The position numbers were made by a program, and so were the translations under genes. DNA of 59,624 nucleotides from Tychonema sp. LEGE 06208 (lineage in GTDB: Bacteria > Cyanobacteriota > Cyanobacteriia > Cyanobacteriales > Microcoleaceae): assembly GCF_015207505.1 (NCBI RefSeq), contig NZ_JADEWT010000028.1:1-59624 (forward strand), given 5' to 3'. Under the pieces are notes generated by a model. It saw only the letters and a program-made list of their open reading frames with translations. It ran no database searches and was not told where the DNA came from. Of this stretch, positions 44,798 through 53,629 are shown piece after piece (position 1 is the stretch's first letter; each line of letters opens with the position of its first letter).

Positions 44798-46096
44798 ATG
44801 CACCCAGCCAGCCCTCCCCCTGACCGCAGCGGGCTTGATGCCCTACTGAGAAATCGCCCCTTCCTCGCCTTGTGGACGGGCCAGTTGTTGGCCCAAGTGG
44901 CGGATAAAATCTTTTACGTATTGCTGATTATTCTGCTGAAAACCGGCGACTACCAACCCTGGCCGGTTTCTGCGGAGTATTCGGGAAATTCAATGCTGTC
45001 AGCGGTGATGATCGCCTACACGCTGCCGGCGATCTTCTTTGGTTCGGCGGCCGGTATTGTGGTAGACCGCTTTTCCAAAAAGCAAATGCTGATAGGCTGT
45101 AACGCGATCCGAGCCATGTTGATTGTAGCTTTGCCGTTTTTGCCCAAAACTTTTGTCGTGTTGTTGGCGATTACGTTTTTGGTCTCTACTGTAACGCAAT
45201 TTTTTGCTCCAGCAGAGGCCGCGGCAATCCCCCTGGCCGTGGGGCGAGAGGGACTGATGTCGGCAAATGCTCTGTTCGCCTCGTCCACAATGGGCGGAAT
45301 TATTGTCGGGATGACGATCGGCGAACCGCTGTTTAGTTGGGTCAAACACAGCTTCGGGCCAGCTTATCAAGAGTTTTTGTTGGGTGGGTTGTACCTGATA
45401 TCTGCGGGTTTGATCTATGCCATGCACATTAAAGAAAATCATCCCGGTAGCGGTGCCAAAAATGTCCATCCTTGGCAAGACCTTAAGGAAGGTTTGCGCT
45501 ATTTGAAGCACAACCACCTGGTTAGCAACGCGATGGTGCAGTTGACGATTTTGTATTCGGTGTTTGCGGCGCTGCAAGTTCTGGCGATCGCACTTTCGGG
45601 CAAAATTGGTCTTAAAGAAACTCAATTTGGCTTTTTGCTGGCGGCGGCTGGTGTCGGAATGGTCTTCGGGGCGGCTTTTTTGGGTCACTGGGGCGATCGA
45701 ATGCAGCAGAAACCTTTACCGTTACTTGGTTTCTTGATGATGGGTTTTGTATTGGCAATGTTTGCCTTTACCAGACAGTTGTGGCTGGGATTTAGTTTGA
45801 GTGCTCTGTTCGGTTTTGGTGCTTCTTTAATTAACGGCCCGATGCAAGCTTTGATTCAAGAGAAAACTCCAGAATCTATGCGGGGAAAAGTCTTTGGCTT
45901 GGAAAACAATGCGATTAACATTGCCCTCAGCTTGCCTTTAGCAGTAACAGGCCCGCTGACGGATGCTGTGAGCAAAGTAGTGGGATCGGATGACTTGGGT
46001 TTGCGGATCGTGCTGCTGAGTTTGGGCTTTTTGGTCTCGGTGATGGGTATGGCAGCTTGGCACCATACTCGCAAAGTCTTAAAGGATGCTCTGTAA
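44798..46096 (+). CDS. MFS transporter (EntS/DUF894-like exporter)
   Basis: The 432-residue protein has about twelve membrane segments. The N-terminal LLRNRPFLALWTGQLLAQVADKIFYVLLIILL, the loop AGIVVDRFSKKQMLIGCN and TPESMRGKVFGLENN are typical of the MFS subgroup including EntS and cyanobacterial exporters. It is probably an efflux permease of unknown substrate. The aspartate-arginine motif VVDRFSKK is the MFS loop 2-3 signature. No ligand-specific features are seen and no operon neighbour is close. Confidence 0.88.
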   Translation: MHPASPPPDRSGLDALLRNRPFLALWTGQLLAQVADKIFYVLLIILLKTGDYQPWPVSAEYSGNSMLSAVMIAYTLPAIFFGSAAGIVVDRFSKKQMLIGCNAIRAMLIVALPFLPKTFVVLLAITFLVSTVTQFFAPAEAAAIPLAVGREGLMSANALFASSTMGGIIVGMTIGEPLFSWVKHSFGPAYQEFLLGGLYLISAGLIYAMHIKENHPGSGAKNVHPWQDLKEGLRYLKHNHLVSNAMVQLTILYSVFAALQVLAIALSGKIGLKETQFGFLLAAAGVGMVFGAAFLGHWGDRMQQKPLPLLGFLMMGFVLAMFAFTRQLWLGFSLSALFGFGASLINGPMQALIQEKTPESMRGKVFGLENNAINIALSLPLAVTGPLTDAVSKVVGSDDLGLRIVLLSLGFLVSVMGMAAWHHTRKVLKDAL

Positions 46097-46103
46097 ACTT
46101 TGG

Positions 46104-46440
46104 CAACAAGGAAGAGGGGAGTTCGGCAGCGGATTATGTAACGGATGTAACGGATGTAACGGATGTAAGTCCGTCGGAAGAGGGAAGAGGGAAGTTCGGC
46201 AGCGGATTATGTAACGGATGTAACGGATGTAAGTCCGTCGGAAGAGGTCCGAGGGAAGAAGGAAGAGGGGAGAAGGAAGTTCGGCAGCGGATTATGTACG
46301 GGATGTAACGGATGTAACGGATGTAAGTCCGTCGGAAGAGGGAAGTTCGGCAGCGGATTATGTAACGGATGTAACGGATGTAACGGATGTAAGTCCGTCG
46401 GAAGAAGGAAGATGGAAGAGGGGAGAAGGAAGAAGGAAGA
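46104..46440. repeat. Tandem array of GTTCGGCAGCGGATTATG / GTAACGGAT / GTCCGTCGGAAGAGG modules
   Basis: Four consecutive modules, each AGTTCGGCAGCGGATTATGT, one to three ACGGATGTA units, then AAGTCCGTCGGAAGA, followed by GGAAGAGGGA or GGAAGAA spacers. The number of ACGGATGTA units differs between modules, implying slippage. It belongs to the same family as 14995-15276 and 36294-36440. Confidence 0.92.
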
Positions 46441-46497
46441 TGGCTTTCTTTTGGCGATCGATCTCTAACATATAGCGGTTCGATCGCGTGGTGAGGT

Positions 46498-46600
46498 ATG
46501 CCCTATGCCCTATGCCCTATGCCCAATGCCCTATGCTCAATGCCCAATGCCCAATGCCCTGTTTGGCCAATGCCCAATGCCCAATGCCCTATGCCCTATA
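46498..46600. repeat. Heptanucleotide array ATGCCCT/ATGCCCA
   Basis: About fourteen units of ATGCCCT, ATGCCCA and ATGCTCA in a row, interrupted by GTTTGGCCA. Same 7-base period as 44055-44103. Confidence 0.92.
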
Positions 46601-46821
46601 GCGTCATATCGCGGTAAATCGGCATAGAAACCGCGATTTCCTCTATTTCTTTTCTTCCTCTGCTGTTCCACAATTTTGCCCGAAAGTCCGATCGCACACC
46701 GCCCCAGCGCGAAACTTTTTGTAAAATATCCGCCGGTGAACTACCAGAGTTCGATCGTAGAGATTAAAGTAGTATCAAAGCTTTCATTAAAATTCATAAT
46801 TAGTTGGAGGTAAAAAAATCA
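46601..46821. promoter_or_regulatory. Upstream region of acetolactate synthase; GGAGG ribosome site
   Basis: GGAGG at 46806-46810 lies 11 bases before the GTG at 46822 and sets the start. No leader peptide rich in branched-chain amino acids and no clear attenuator is visible between 46601 and 46805. TAAAGTAGTATCAAAG near 46766 is AT-rich. Confidence 0.4.
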
Positions 46822-48657
46822 GTGCAATTAAAAACTAAAGTAGCCGTCAGGCGTGCAACGGGTGGATTTGCTTTAATCGATAGCTTGATCCGCCACGGTG
46901 TCAAGCATATTTTCGGTTATCCCGGCGGCGCAATTTTGCCGCTTTACGACGAACTATACCGGGCTGAAGAAACAGGGGCGATCGATCACATTCTAGTGCG
47001 GCACGAGCAAGGTGCTGCCCACGCCGCCGACGGTTACGCCCGCGCTACCGGAAAAGTTGGGGTTTGTTTCGCGACTTCCGGGCCCGGCGCAACTAATTTG
47101 GTGACGGGGATTGCGACGGCCCACATGGATTCTATCCCGATGGTAATTATTACCGGTCAGGTTCCTCGTCCGGCGATCGGCACTGATGCGTTTCAGGAAA
47201 CTGATATTTACGGCATTACTCTGCCCATTGTCAAGCATTCCTATGTAGTGCGCGACCCCAGAGACATGGCCCGAATTGTGGCTGAAGCTTTCCACATCGC
47301 GAGTACGGGGCGGCCGGGGCCGGTGTTGATTGACGTGCCCAAGGATGTCGGTTTAGAAGAGTTTGAGTATCTGCCGGTGGAACCGGGATCGGTGAGAATT
47401 CCTGGCTATCGGCCGACAGTGAAGGGAAATCCCCGCCAGATTAATCAAGCTATCCATTTGCTGAAGGAAGCGAAGCGTCCTTTGCTTTATGTGGGCGGCG
47501 GGGCGATCGCAGCCGGGGCCCACGAGGAAATTAAGGAACTCGCCGAGATGTTCCAATTACCTGTCACGACAACGCTGATGGGCAAAGGCGCTTTTGACGA
47601 AAAACATCCTTTGTCTGTGAAAATGCTGGGGATGCACGGCACTGCTTACGCTAATTTTGCCGTTACCGAGTGCGATTTGCTGATTGCTGTCGGAGCTCGG
47701 TTTGACGATCGCGTGACGGGCAAATTAGACGAGTTTGCCGCCCGCGCGAAGGTGATTCACATCGATATCGATCCGGCGGAAGTAGGTAAAAATCGCGGCC
47801 CGGAGGTGCCGATTGTCGGAGATGTCCGGCAAGTTTTGATGGATTTGCTGCGCCGCTGTCGGGAAACAGGTGTTTCGGGTACTCCCGGACAAACTGCGGA
47901 ATGGCTGCACAGGATCGATCGCTGGAAACAGGACTATCCGTTAGTTGTACCCCACTACCCGGACATTTTGTCTCCGCAAGAGGTGATTTGGGAATTGGCT
48001 ACTCAAGCGCCGGATGCTTACTACACGACGGATGTCGGCCAACATCAAATGTGGTCGGCTCAATTCTTAAACAACGGGCCGCGTCGCTGGATTTCCAGCG
48101 CTGGGTTGGGAACGATGGGTTTTGGGCTGCCGGCGGCGATGGGCGCGAAAATGGCGCTACCCAACGAGCAAGTGATTTGTATTGCTGGCGACGCTAGCAT
48201 CCAAATGAATATTCAAGAGTTGGGAACCTTAGCACAATACGGCATTAATGTCAAGACTGTGATTGTAAATAATGGCTGGCAGGGCATGGTGCGGCAGTGG
48301 CAGCAGGCGTTCTACGGCGAGCGTTATTCGTCGTCGAATATGACTGTGGGGATGCCGGATTTTGTGATGCTGGCCCAGGCCTACGGCGTGAAGGGGATGC
48401 TGGTTTCAGGGCCGGATGAGTTGTCAGGTGCGATCGCCCAAATGCTCGCTCACGACGGCCCTGTGCTGATGAACGTGAAGGTGACGAGGGACGAAAACTG
48501 CTATCCGATGGTAGTTCCGGGCAAAAGTAACGCTCAAATGGTTGGTTTACCGGAACGCAGCACGTTGCCATCTGCAGAGTTGATTTATTGTCCGAGTTGC
48601 GGCGCGAAGAATGTTTCGATCAATAAGTTTTGTCCTGAGTGCGGGACAAAAGTTTAA
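46822..48657 (+). CDS. ilvB: Acetolactate synthase large subunit, biosynthetic type, with C-terminal zinc ribbon
   Basis: The 611-residue ThDP enzyme has [18 protein letters not shown], the catalytic glutamate in [19 protein letters not shown], the FAD-region segments, and the ThDP motif [19 protein letters not shown]. It makes 2-acetolactate or 2-aceto-2-hydroxybutyrate for valine, leucine and isoleucine. The enzyme part should end near residue 575; after it come [12 protein letters not shown] and FCPECGTKV, a CxxC-x10-CxxC zinc ribbon (C590, C593, C604, C607) not found in E. coli IlvB. The ribosome site GGAGG precedes the GTG at 46822. The regulatory subunit ilvN is not in the window. Whether the ribbon binds ilvN, nucleic acid or another protein is unknown. 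Confidence 0.94.
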   Translation: MQLKTKVAVRRATGGFALIDSLIRHGVKHIFGYPGGAILPLYDELYRAEETGAIDHILVRHEQGAAHAADGYARATGKVGVCFATSGPGATNLVTGIATAHMDSIPMVIITGQVPRPAIGTDAFQETDIYGITLPIVKHSYVVRDPRDMARIVAEAFHIASTGRPGPVLIDVPKDVGLEEFEYLPVEPGSVRIPGYRPTVKGNPRQINQAIHLLKEAKRPLLYVGGGAIAAGAHEEIKELAEMFQLPVTTTLMGKGAFDEKHPLSVKMLGMHGTAYANFAVTECDLLIAVGARFDDRVTGKLDEFAARAKVIHIDIDPAEVGKNRGPEVPIVGDVRQVLMDLLRRCRETGVSGTPGQTAEWLHRIDRWKQDYPLVVPHYPDILSPQEVIWELATQAPDAYYTTDVGQHQMWSAQFLNNGPRRWISSAGLGTMGFGLPAAMGAKMALPNEQVICIAGDASIQMNIQELGTLAQYGINVKTVIVNNGWQGMVRQWQQAFYGERYSSSNMTVGMPDFVMLAQAYGVKGMLVSGPDELSGAIAQMLAHDGPVLMNVKVTRDENCYPMVVPGKSNAQMVGLPERSTLPSAELIYCPSCGAKNVSINKFCPECGTKV

Positions 48658-49120
48658 GGAGTTTTGAGCGGGGACTTAGGCTGTGCCTATTAGTCTCAAC
48701 TTAAGGTCAAACGTAGTCATAGACTGCTGTTTATCGTCTAGGCCAGATCCCCCCTTAGCTTGCCCCCTACTCCCCCTTAAGAAGGGGCGAACCGGAGCGA
48801 TCTCAAAGTCAACCCCTACTCCCCTTTTTAAGGGGGATTTAGGGGGATCTGGCCTGGGATAACAGCGAGAGATACAAGGTTTTTGGGATTAAGTTGACGA
48901 GGAAAAGAGTCCGATCGAAGTCAACCCCTACTCCCCTTTTTAAGGGGGATTTAGGGGGATCTGGCCTCGGATAAAAGCGAGAGATACAAAGGTTTTGGGG
49001 TTAAGTTGACACGAGCAAAGGCAATGCCGTGTCCTTACCGGTATCTGCTGTTCCACATTTAAAACCATCTGGGCTGGCATCCCATCGAAAGCTTTAATCT
49101 ATAATTTATAAGCATATTTT
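48658..49120. other. Intergenic region with CCCCTACTCCCC repeats
   Basis: The 463-base gap before the kinase contains the two-copy repeat at 48806-49011 and a related partial hairpin at about 48748-48790 (CCCCCTTAG and CCCCTACTCCCCCTTAAG). GCAATGCCGTGTCCTTACC near 49020 is a fragment of the 58.1-kb palindrome family. No gene is seen. Confidence 0.5.
48806..49011. repeat. Direct repeat of about 94 bp, two copies 112 bases apart
   Basis: AAGTCAACCCCTACTCCCCT begins at 48806 and at 48918. Each copy contains CCCCTTTTTAAGGGGGATTT (a hairpin), ATCTGGCCT and AGCGAGAGATACAA, and ends with TTAAGTTGAC. The copies differ at a few bases. Confidence 0.92.
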
Positions 49121-50542
49121 ATGAGCCAGTGTCTAAACCCTGATTGCCTATTCCAAAACCCGTCTGGCTCTACAAACTTCTGTCACGAATGTGGGAATAA
49201 ACTGCTATTGGGCGATCGCTACCGATCGCAAAAAATCATTGGACAAGGAGGCTTTGGGCGCACTTTTCTAGCTGTTGACGAGTATAAACCCTCAAAACCT
49301 CCCTGCGTTATTAAACAATTTTACCCCCAATTTCAAGGCGCTTCTAGTATCCAGAAAGCTGCTGAGTTATTTGAGCTTGAAGCAGTCCGCCTTGAACAGT
49401 TGGGTAAACACTCTCAAATTCCCGAATTATTAGCATATTTTAGTCAAGATGAACGGCAGTATTTAGTCCAAGAATTCATCGACGGTGAAAATTTAGCCCA
49501 AACACTAAAATCTCAGGGATATTTTAGCGAAACGCAGATTCGCAATTTGCTTAATAATTTACTGCCAGTATTCGAGTTCATTCATTCCCGCCAAGTTATT
49601 CACCGAGATATCAAGCCAGAAAATATTATTCTTCAGCAAGATGGGCAACTGGTTTTAGTTGACTTTGGAGCGGCTAAATATGCGACACAAACGGCTTTAG
49701 CGGTAACGGGAACGAGAATCGGGACGGCTGGATATACGGCACCGGAACAAGCCAACGGTAAACCGATTCATGCGAGTGATATTTATAGTCTGGGTGTGAC
49801 TTGTCTGTGTCTGTTAACTCAGGTTGAACCGATTGATTTATTCGATGATAGCGAGTTTGAGTGGGTGTGGCGAGAACACTTAAAAACATCTGTCAGCTCG
49901 GAACTGGGTCAGATTTTAGATAAAATGATCCAACCTGCTATTAAAAAACGTTATCAATCTGCTACTGAAGTTTTGCAGGCTCTTGGTACTCAATCACCTC
50001 AATTATCAGCTCAAACACCTCCTCCGCCACCAGACTCGCTGAAATCAGCGCGGGGTGTTGACTATACTCATCTGCGGGATTTATTGGCGGCGGGGAAGTG
50101 GGAAGAGGCCGATGGGGAAACATTCAAGGTGATGTTAAAAGCTGCTAGTCGGGAGAAGGAAGGTTGGTTCGATAGGAACTCGATCGAGAATTTTCCTGGC
50201 GATGATTTGCGGACGATCGACAAATTGTGGGTAAAATACAGTCAGGGTCACTTTGGCTTTAGCGTCCAGAAAAAAATCTGGTTAGAAATAGGCGGTAAAG
50301 TTGATTATGACACTGAATGCAAGTTAGGCGATCGTGTGGGTTGGAGAAAGAGGAAAAAGGGAAGGAAAGTTTGGTTGGAGTACGATGATTTAGCCTTTAA
50401 TCTGGAAGCACCACGGGGGCACCTCCCGTCGTGTGCGCGTGTGTTTGCGTGGGGGGGAGAAGGATTGGGTTGGGTTGTTGGAGTGTTGGGGTGGTTAGGG
50501 TTGGTTGTATGGTTCTCTCTTCTCTCGCATCAAGAGCTGTAA
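49121..50542 (+). CDS. 4-Cys Ser/Thr protein kinase with GUN4 domain; C-terminal tail frameshifted
   Basis: The first 30 residues hold a C4-x4-C9...C21-x2-C24 zinc-ribbon-like motif, then a kinase domain with glycine loop GQGGFGRTF, lysine in VIKQF, catalytic HRDIKPENI (H161, D163) and DFG at D181. After a proline-rich linker a GUN4 domain (about 313-440) reads DYTHLRDLLAAGKWEEAD, FPGDDLRTIDKLWVKYSQG and CKLGDRVGWR. GUN4 binds porphyrins and stimulates Mg-chelatase; kinase-GUN4 fusions may sense tetrapyrroles. The tail runs through GT-rich DNA to ...SLLSHQEL, while the +1 frame ends GSLFSRIKSCKL at 50547-50549, the kind of ending seen in GUN4 proteins, so a frameshift probably occurred between about 50440 and 50515. 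Confidence 0.93.
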   Translation: MSQCLNPDCLFQNPSGSTNFCHECGNKLLLGDRYRSQKIIGQGGFGRTFLAVDEYKPSKPPCVIKQFYPQFQGASSIQKAAELFELEAVRLEQLGKHSQIPELLAYFSQDERQYLVQEFIDGENLAQTLKSQGYFSETQIRNLLNNLLPVFEFIHSRQVIHRDIKPENIILQQDGQLVLVDFGAAKYATQTALAVTGTRIGTAGYTAPEQANGKPIHASDIYSLGVTCLCLLTQVEPIDLFDDSEFEWVWREHLKTSVSSELGQILDKMIQPAIKKRYQSATEVLQALGTQSPQLSAQTPPPPPDSLKSARGVDYTHLRDLLAAGKWEEADGETFKVMLKAASREKEGWFDRNSIENFPGDDLRTIDKLWVKYSQGHFGFSVQKKIWLEIGGKVDYDTECKLGDRVGWRKRKKGRKVWLEYDDLAFNLEAPRGHLPSCARVFAWGGEGLGWVVGVLGWLGLVVWFSLLSHQEL

Positions 50543-50718
50543 GCTGTAATTTATAGCGATTTCAGCCCTTTGTTAAGTCTTTTTTTGAGAATCTTTTTAT
50601 ACGAAGTTATCGGCTTTTCGTCATTTCATTACCTGTTACGTTTTGATATCACTCTTCAAACAACCGACTTGCGAAATTCGGATCATAGCAATTGGCTAAC
50701 ACAAACTGTTTAGGGTTC

Positions 50719-50782
50719 AGAAACCGGGTTTTTTACTAAATATTTGGTTGTAGTCAGCAGATTCGATAAAAACCCGGTTTCT
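50719..50782. repeat. 64-bp AAACCCGG inverted-repeat element, copy 2
   Basis: AGAAACCGGGTTTTT at 50719-50733 pairs perfectly with AAAAACCCGGTTTCT at 50768-50782. Arms and total length equal those at 17084-17147; the centres differ. Confidence 0.85.
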
Positions 50783-50829
50783 TTGGTCAGTACGTAAATC
50801 CTAATCTACTCTAAATTCGAGATCAACTA

Positions 50830-51039
50830 ATGCGTTATGCCATTGTCATTGAAAAAACACCCAATAACTATTCAGCATATCCACCAGATTTACCCGGATG
50901 TGCAGCCACAGGCGCTACCCTTGCGGAAGTACAGCAGCAAATTAAAGAAGCGATCGAATTTCACTTAGAAGGATTGCGAGAAGAAGGTTTACCCATTCCC
51001 CAACCAACTACGCTTTGTGAATATGTAGAAGCACGATAA
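50830..51039 (+). CDS. HicB-family antitoxin, orphan
   Basis: The 69-residue protein MRYAIVIEKTPNNYSAYPPD has the HicB partial RNase H-like fold: a strand (YAIVIEK), the SAYPPDLPGCAATG loop and EVQQQIKEAIEFHLEGLREEG. HicB usually neutralises an adjacent HicA RNA-binding toxin; none of about 60 residues is found within several hundred bases on either side. It is therefore an orphan, or uses a partner elsewhere. It could act as a DNA-binding regulator. Confidence in the family is high because of the LPGCxxxG motif. Confidence 0.8.
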   Translation: MRYAIVIEKTPNNYSAYPPDLPGCAATGATLAEVQQQIKEAIEFHLEGLREEGLPIPQPTTLCEYVEAR

Positions 51040-51042
51040 TCT

Positions 51043-51103
51043 GGTGAAACCCGGTTTCTTGCTATATTTCTCGTCACTCAACGCAAAACTCGTAGAAACC
51101 GGG
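51043..51103. repeat. AAACCCGG-family element, third arm type
   Basis: GAAACCCGGTTTC at about 51047-51059 and GAAACCGGGTTTC at about 51088-51100 are each nearly self-palindromic and face each other. The element lies between the HicB gene and the DUF433 gene. Confidence 0.7.
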
Positions 51104-51188
51104 TTTCTAACCCCCATGCGTAAACCCTGAAATGATAATAAACCTATGCTATAATTAAGTTGACATTTTTAACCTCAGATTCAAATAT

Positions 51189-51476
51189 ATGCCAACTTTA
51201 ACTGATATTGGCACTCTGATAATTTCCACACCAGAAACCTGTGGAAATCGCCCCCGCATCGCAGGAACTAGAATCACCGTTCAGCGAATCGCCGTTTGGT
51301 ACAAGATGGGGATGAATCCAGAAGAAATTATTGCTGAAATTTCTCACTTAAATTTAGCCCAAGTTCATGGAGCACTCGCTTACTACTACGCAAATCAAGA
51401 GCAGATAAATGCTGATATTGCGGCGGAAGAATCTGAGTACGATCGCTTAGCTAGTGAATGCAAAGGGGAGAGTTAA
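51189..51476 (+). CDS. DUF433 antitoxin-like protein
   Basis: The 95-residue protein contains CGNRPRIAGTRITVQRIAVWYKMGMNPEEIIAEI and LNLAQVHGALAYYYANQEQI, the DUF433 core: a winged helix-turn-helix DNA-binding fold with the GxPxIxGTRI motif. Members are usually antitoxins partnered with DUF5615 PIN-like toxins, as here. Its stop (51474-51476) is 2 bases before the toxin TTG start, so translation is coupled. Family assignment is firm; activity is inferred. Confidence 0.9.
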   Translation: MPTLTDIGTLIISTPETCGNRPRIAGTRITVQRIAVWYKMGMNPEEIIAEISHLNLAQVHGALAYYYANQEQINADIAAEESEYDRLASECKGES

Positions 51477-51478
51477 TT

Positions 51479-51841
51479 TTGAGCCAAATTCGTTTATATT
51501 TAGATGAGGATATTCTCGAACGCTCCTTGATCAAAGCGCTCCGAAATGCAGGAATTGATGTATCTACTGCGGAATCGAATAATCTCAGTTGCACCGATGA
51601 AGAGCAATTAATCTGGGCAACAGCACAAGGACGAGTTATCTATACTTTTAACGTGGGAGACTTCTGTTATTTGCATAAAATTTATATGGAAGAAGGAAGG
51701 AATCATTCAGGAATTGTGATGGGAAAACAAAGTTATTCGATAGGCGAACAATTACGAGGTTTTTTGAAGTTAATTTCTCTCAAAACAGCAGAAGAGATGA
51801 TCTGTCAACAGCAGTTTTTGGTAAATTATCTAGACAAATGA
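51479..51841 (+). CDS. DUF5615 PIN-like toxin
   Basis: The 120-residue protein (TTG start at 51479, with GGGGAG upstream) has the PIN-like DUF5615 motifs: IRLYLDEDILERSLIKAL with the first acidic pair, STAESNNLSCTDEEQLIWATAQGRVIYTFNVGDF with the further acidic positions, and GIVMGKQ. With the upstream DUF433 antitoxin it forms a toxin-antitoxin pair, probably a ribonuclease. The gene's TGA (51839-51841) overlaps the ATG of the sugar kinase by four bases, an unusual arrangement for a toxin. Confidence 0.85.
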   Translation: MSQIRLYLDEDILERSLIKALRNAGIDVSTAESNNLSCTDEEQLIWATAQGRVIYTFNVGDFCYLHKIYMEEGRNHSGIVMGKQSYSIGEQLRGFLKLISLKTAEEMICQQQFLVNYLDK

Positions 51842-53118
51842 ATCTTTATTTGGGAATAGATTTCGGTACTACGGGCGCGCGATCGACAATTATCGACTCC
51901 CAGGGTACAATCCATTGCGAGACAGAATACACTTTTGCCGACGCACAACAGTCGGAATTACCCTCGGTGTGGCAAAATGCACTCTCGGCTGTAATTGAGC
52001 AAATCTCCCCAACAATCCGCAATCGGGTAAGGGCGATCGCCCTTGACGGCACATCCTCCACAGTCATGCTGTGCGATACTGACGGTATACCCGTATGCGA
52101 ACCCATTTTATACAACGATGCGCGCGGTGCAGCCGTGACAGAGACGTTGCGGGCGATCGCGCCGGATAACCACACAGTATTGAGCGCTACATCGAGTCTG
52201 GCAAAACTCCTGTGGTTGCAAGACTTTCGAGAGGAAACCACCCCTACAGTTTTCCTGCATCAAGCTGACTGGCTGGCATTTCTGCTGCACGGAAAATTGG
52301 GAATTAGCGACTATCACAATGCTTTGAAACTCGGTTTCGATGTTGATACTTTGTGCTATCCGAATTGGCTGACACAGGGAATTGCGGGCGCTGCAACTCC
52401 TGAATTGCCGCAAGTTGTCGCACCGGGCACGCCTGTGGGGGAAGTCAGAACTCAAGTGGGCGATCGCTTCGGTTTTCCCCGCGATTGTATGATTTGTGCT
52501 GGTACAACCGATAGCATCGCAGCATTTTTAGCAAGCGGTGTCAATTTACCGGGGGAAGCAGTAACTTCTCTCGGTTCTACACTAGCAGTCAAACTGTTAA
52601 GTCATACCCGCGTAGATGATTCTCGATACGGGATTTACAGCCATAAATTAGGCGATTTGTGGTTGGTTGGAGGCGCTTCTAATACCGGAGGTGCGGTGCT
52701 GCGACACTTTTTTACAGATATTGAATTAGCTAATTATAGCACACAAATTAATCCTGAACAAGAGAGTTTGCTGGATTATTATCCATTGTTAAAAAAGGGC
52801 GATCGCTTTCCGATTAACGACCCGAATTTGCCGCCCAGACTCGAACCGCGTCCCGCTGATTCTGTGGAATTTCTGCACGGTTTGCTAGAAAGTATCGCGC
52901 GGATTGAAGCGCGGGGATATCAATTATTGCAGGACTTGGGTGCAACACCTTTGACAAAGGTTTATACTGCTGGCGGCGGAGCGAAAAATGCGGTTTGGAG
53001 TGCGATTAGAAAGCGTTATTTAAAAGTGCCGGTGGAAACTCCTGTTCAGACTGCGGCTGCTTATGGAACGGCGTTATTGGCGATGCGAAGTGCGATCGAT
53101 TTGAGATTGGAGGATTGA
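51838..53118 (+). CDS. FGGY-family sugar kinase, D-ribulose kinase-like
   Basis: The 426-residue FGGY kinase starts MNLYLGIDFGTTGARSTIID and has the second ATP motif in VTSLGSTLAVKLL and the catalytic aspartate in CAGTTDSIAAF. It resembles the short cyanobacterial and plant XK-1/SePSK proteins, shown to phosphorylate D-ribulose rather than xylulose; the length (about 420-430) supports that group over true xylulokinase (about 480-500). It may recycle free ribulose into ribulose 5-phosphate. The start overlaps the toxin stop as ATGA, so it may be co-translated with the toxin-antitoxin pair. Confidence 0.88.
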   Translation: MNLYLGIDFGTTGARSTIIDSQGTIHCETEYTFADAQQSELPSVWQNALSAVIEQISPTIRNRVRAIALDGTSSTVMLCDTDGIPVCEPILYNDARGAAVTETLRAIAPDNHTVLSATSSLAKLLWLQDFREETTPTVFLHQADWLAFLLHGKLGISDYHNALKLGFDVDTLCYPNWLTQGIAGAATPELPQVVAPGTPVGEVRTQVGDRFGFPRDCMICAGTTDSIAAFLASGVNLPGEAVTSLGSTLAVKLLSHTRVDDSRYGIYSHKLGDLWLVGGASNTGGAVLRHFFTDIELANYSTQINPEQESLLDYYPLLKKGDRFPINDPNLPPRLEPRPADSVEFLHGLLESIARIEARGYQLLQDLGATPLTKVYTAGGGAKNAVWSAIRKRYLKVPVETPVQTAAAYGTALLAMRSAIDLRLED

Positions 53119-53284
53119 AGAAAGCGACCTCACGGATCGATATGGATGCTGGTAATCTGGATGCTTTTAGTTAGGCTTAAATGTGGTAATTGGGATTGCG
53201 ATCGCTATCGATTCAAACTAAAATAGAAGGAAGCAAACATTCTGATATATTGTGTTAAGTTGTTATCCCTAAACATCAAGGACA

Positions 53285-53629
53285 ATGGCAAAGCTACCTG
53301 ATGACATCCTGAACACAATTTTCACATTGCAGCGGCGGCTAGTGGAAATCCTCAACGAAACAACCGCCACAGAATATATTTTAATGCAGCAGTTTGGCGA
53401 GACAGAAGCGACACTCCCCGAACTAGAATCCCTAGATAATGTTAAGGAAAGGTTGAGAAACCCTTACAATCGTTTGTACAGGCTTTTGCAGCAGGTAGCA
53501 GAATCTCAACCCGCTGCGACTGCGGATACGTTAAACTTTCTGTATAGAACGATAGAACAAACAGAGGCGGCTGTCGATGCCTCAGAAGCAACTATCCGAG
53601 AAATCAAAATAGATTGGAATTTGCCATGA
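53285..53629 (+). CDS. Small helical hypothetical protein
   Basis: The 114-residue acidic protein beginning MAKLPDDILNTIFTLQRRLVEILNE is entirely helical, rich in Leu, Glu and Thr, with DNVKERLRNPYNRLYRLLQQV in the middle. I recognise no domain. Its stop overlaps the next ATG as ATGA (53626-53629), so it forms a two-gene operon with the next small gene. Conservation is unknown from the sequence alone. Confidence 0.6.
   Translation: MAKLPDDILNTIFTLQRRLVEILNETTATEYILMQQFGETEATLPELESLDNVKERLRNPYNRLYRLLQQVAESQPAATADTLNFLYRTIEQTEAAVDASEATIREIKIDWNLP

Noticed and set aside
44999-45688. 229-residue minus-strand frame inside the MFS gene
   Set aside because: Antisense shadow of a clear membrane protein, with a basic, Gln/His-rich composition and no domain.
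46057-46308. 83-residue frame over the end of the MFS gene and the repeat array
   Set aside because: Most of it translates tandem repeats (VTDVTDVTDV), not a gene.
50830-53118. A larger defence island around the HicB, DUF433 and DUF5615 genes
   Set aside because: Neighbours are a signalling kinase, a sugar kinase and housekeeping genes; no restriction, Abi or CBASS-like gene is present.
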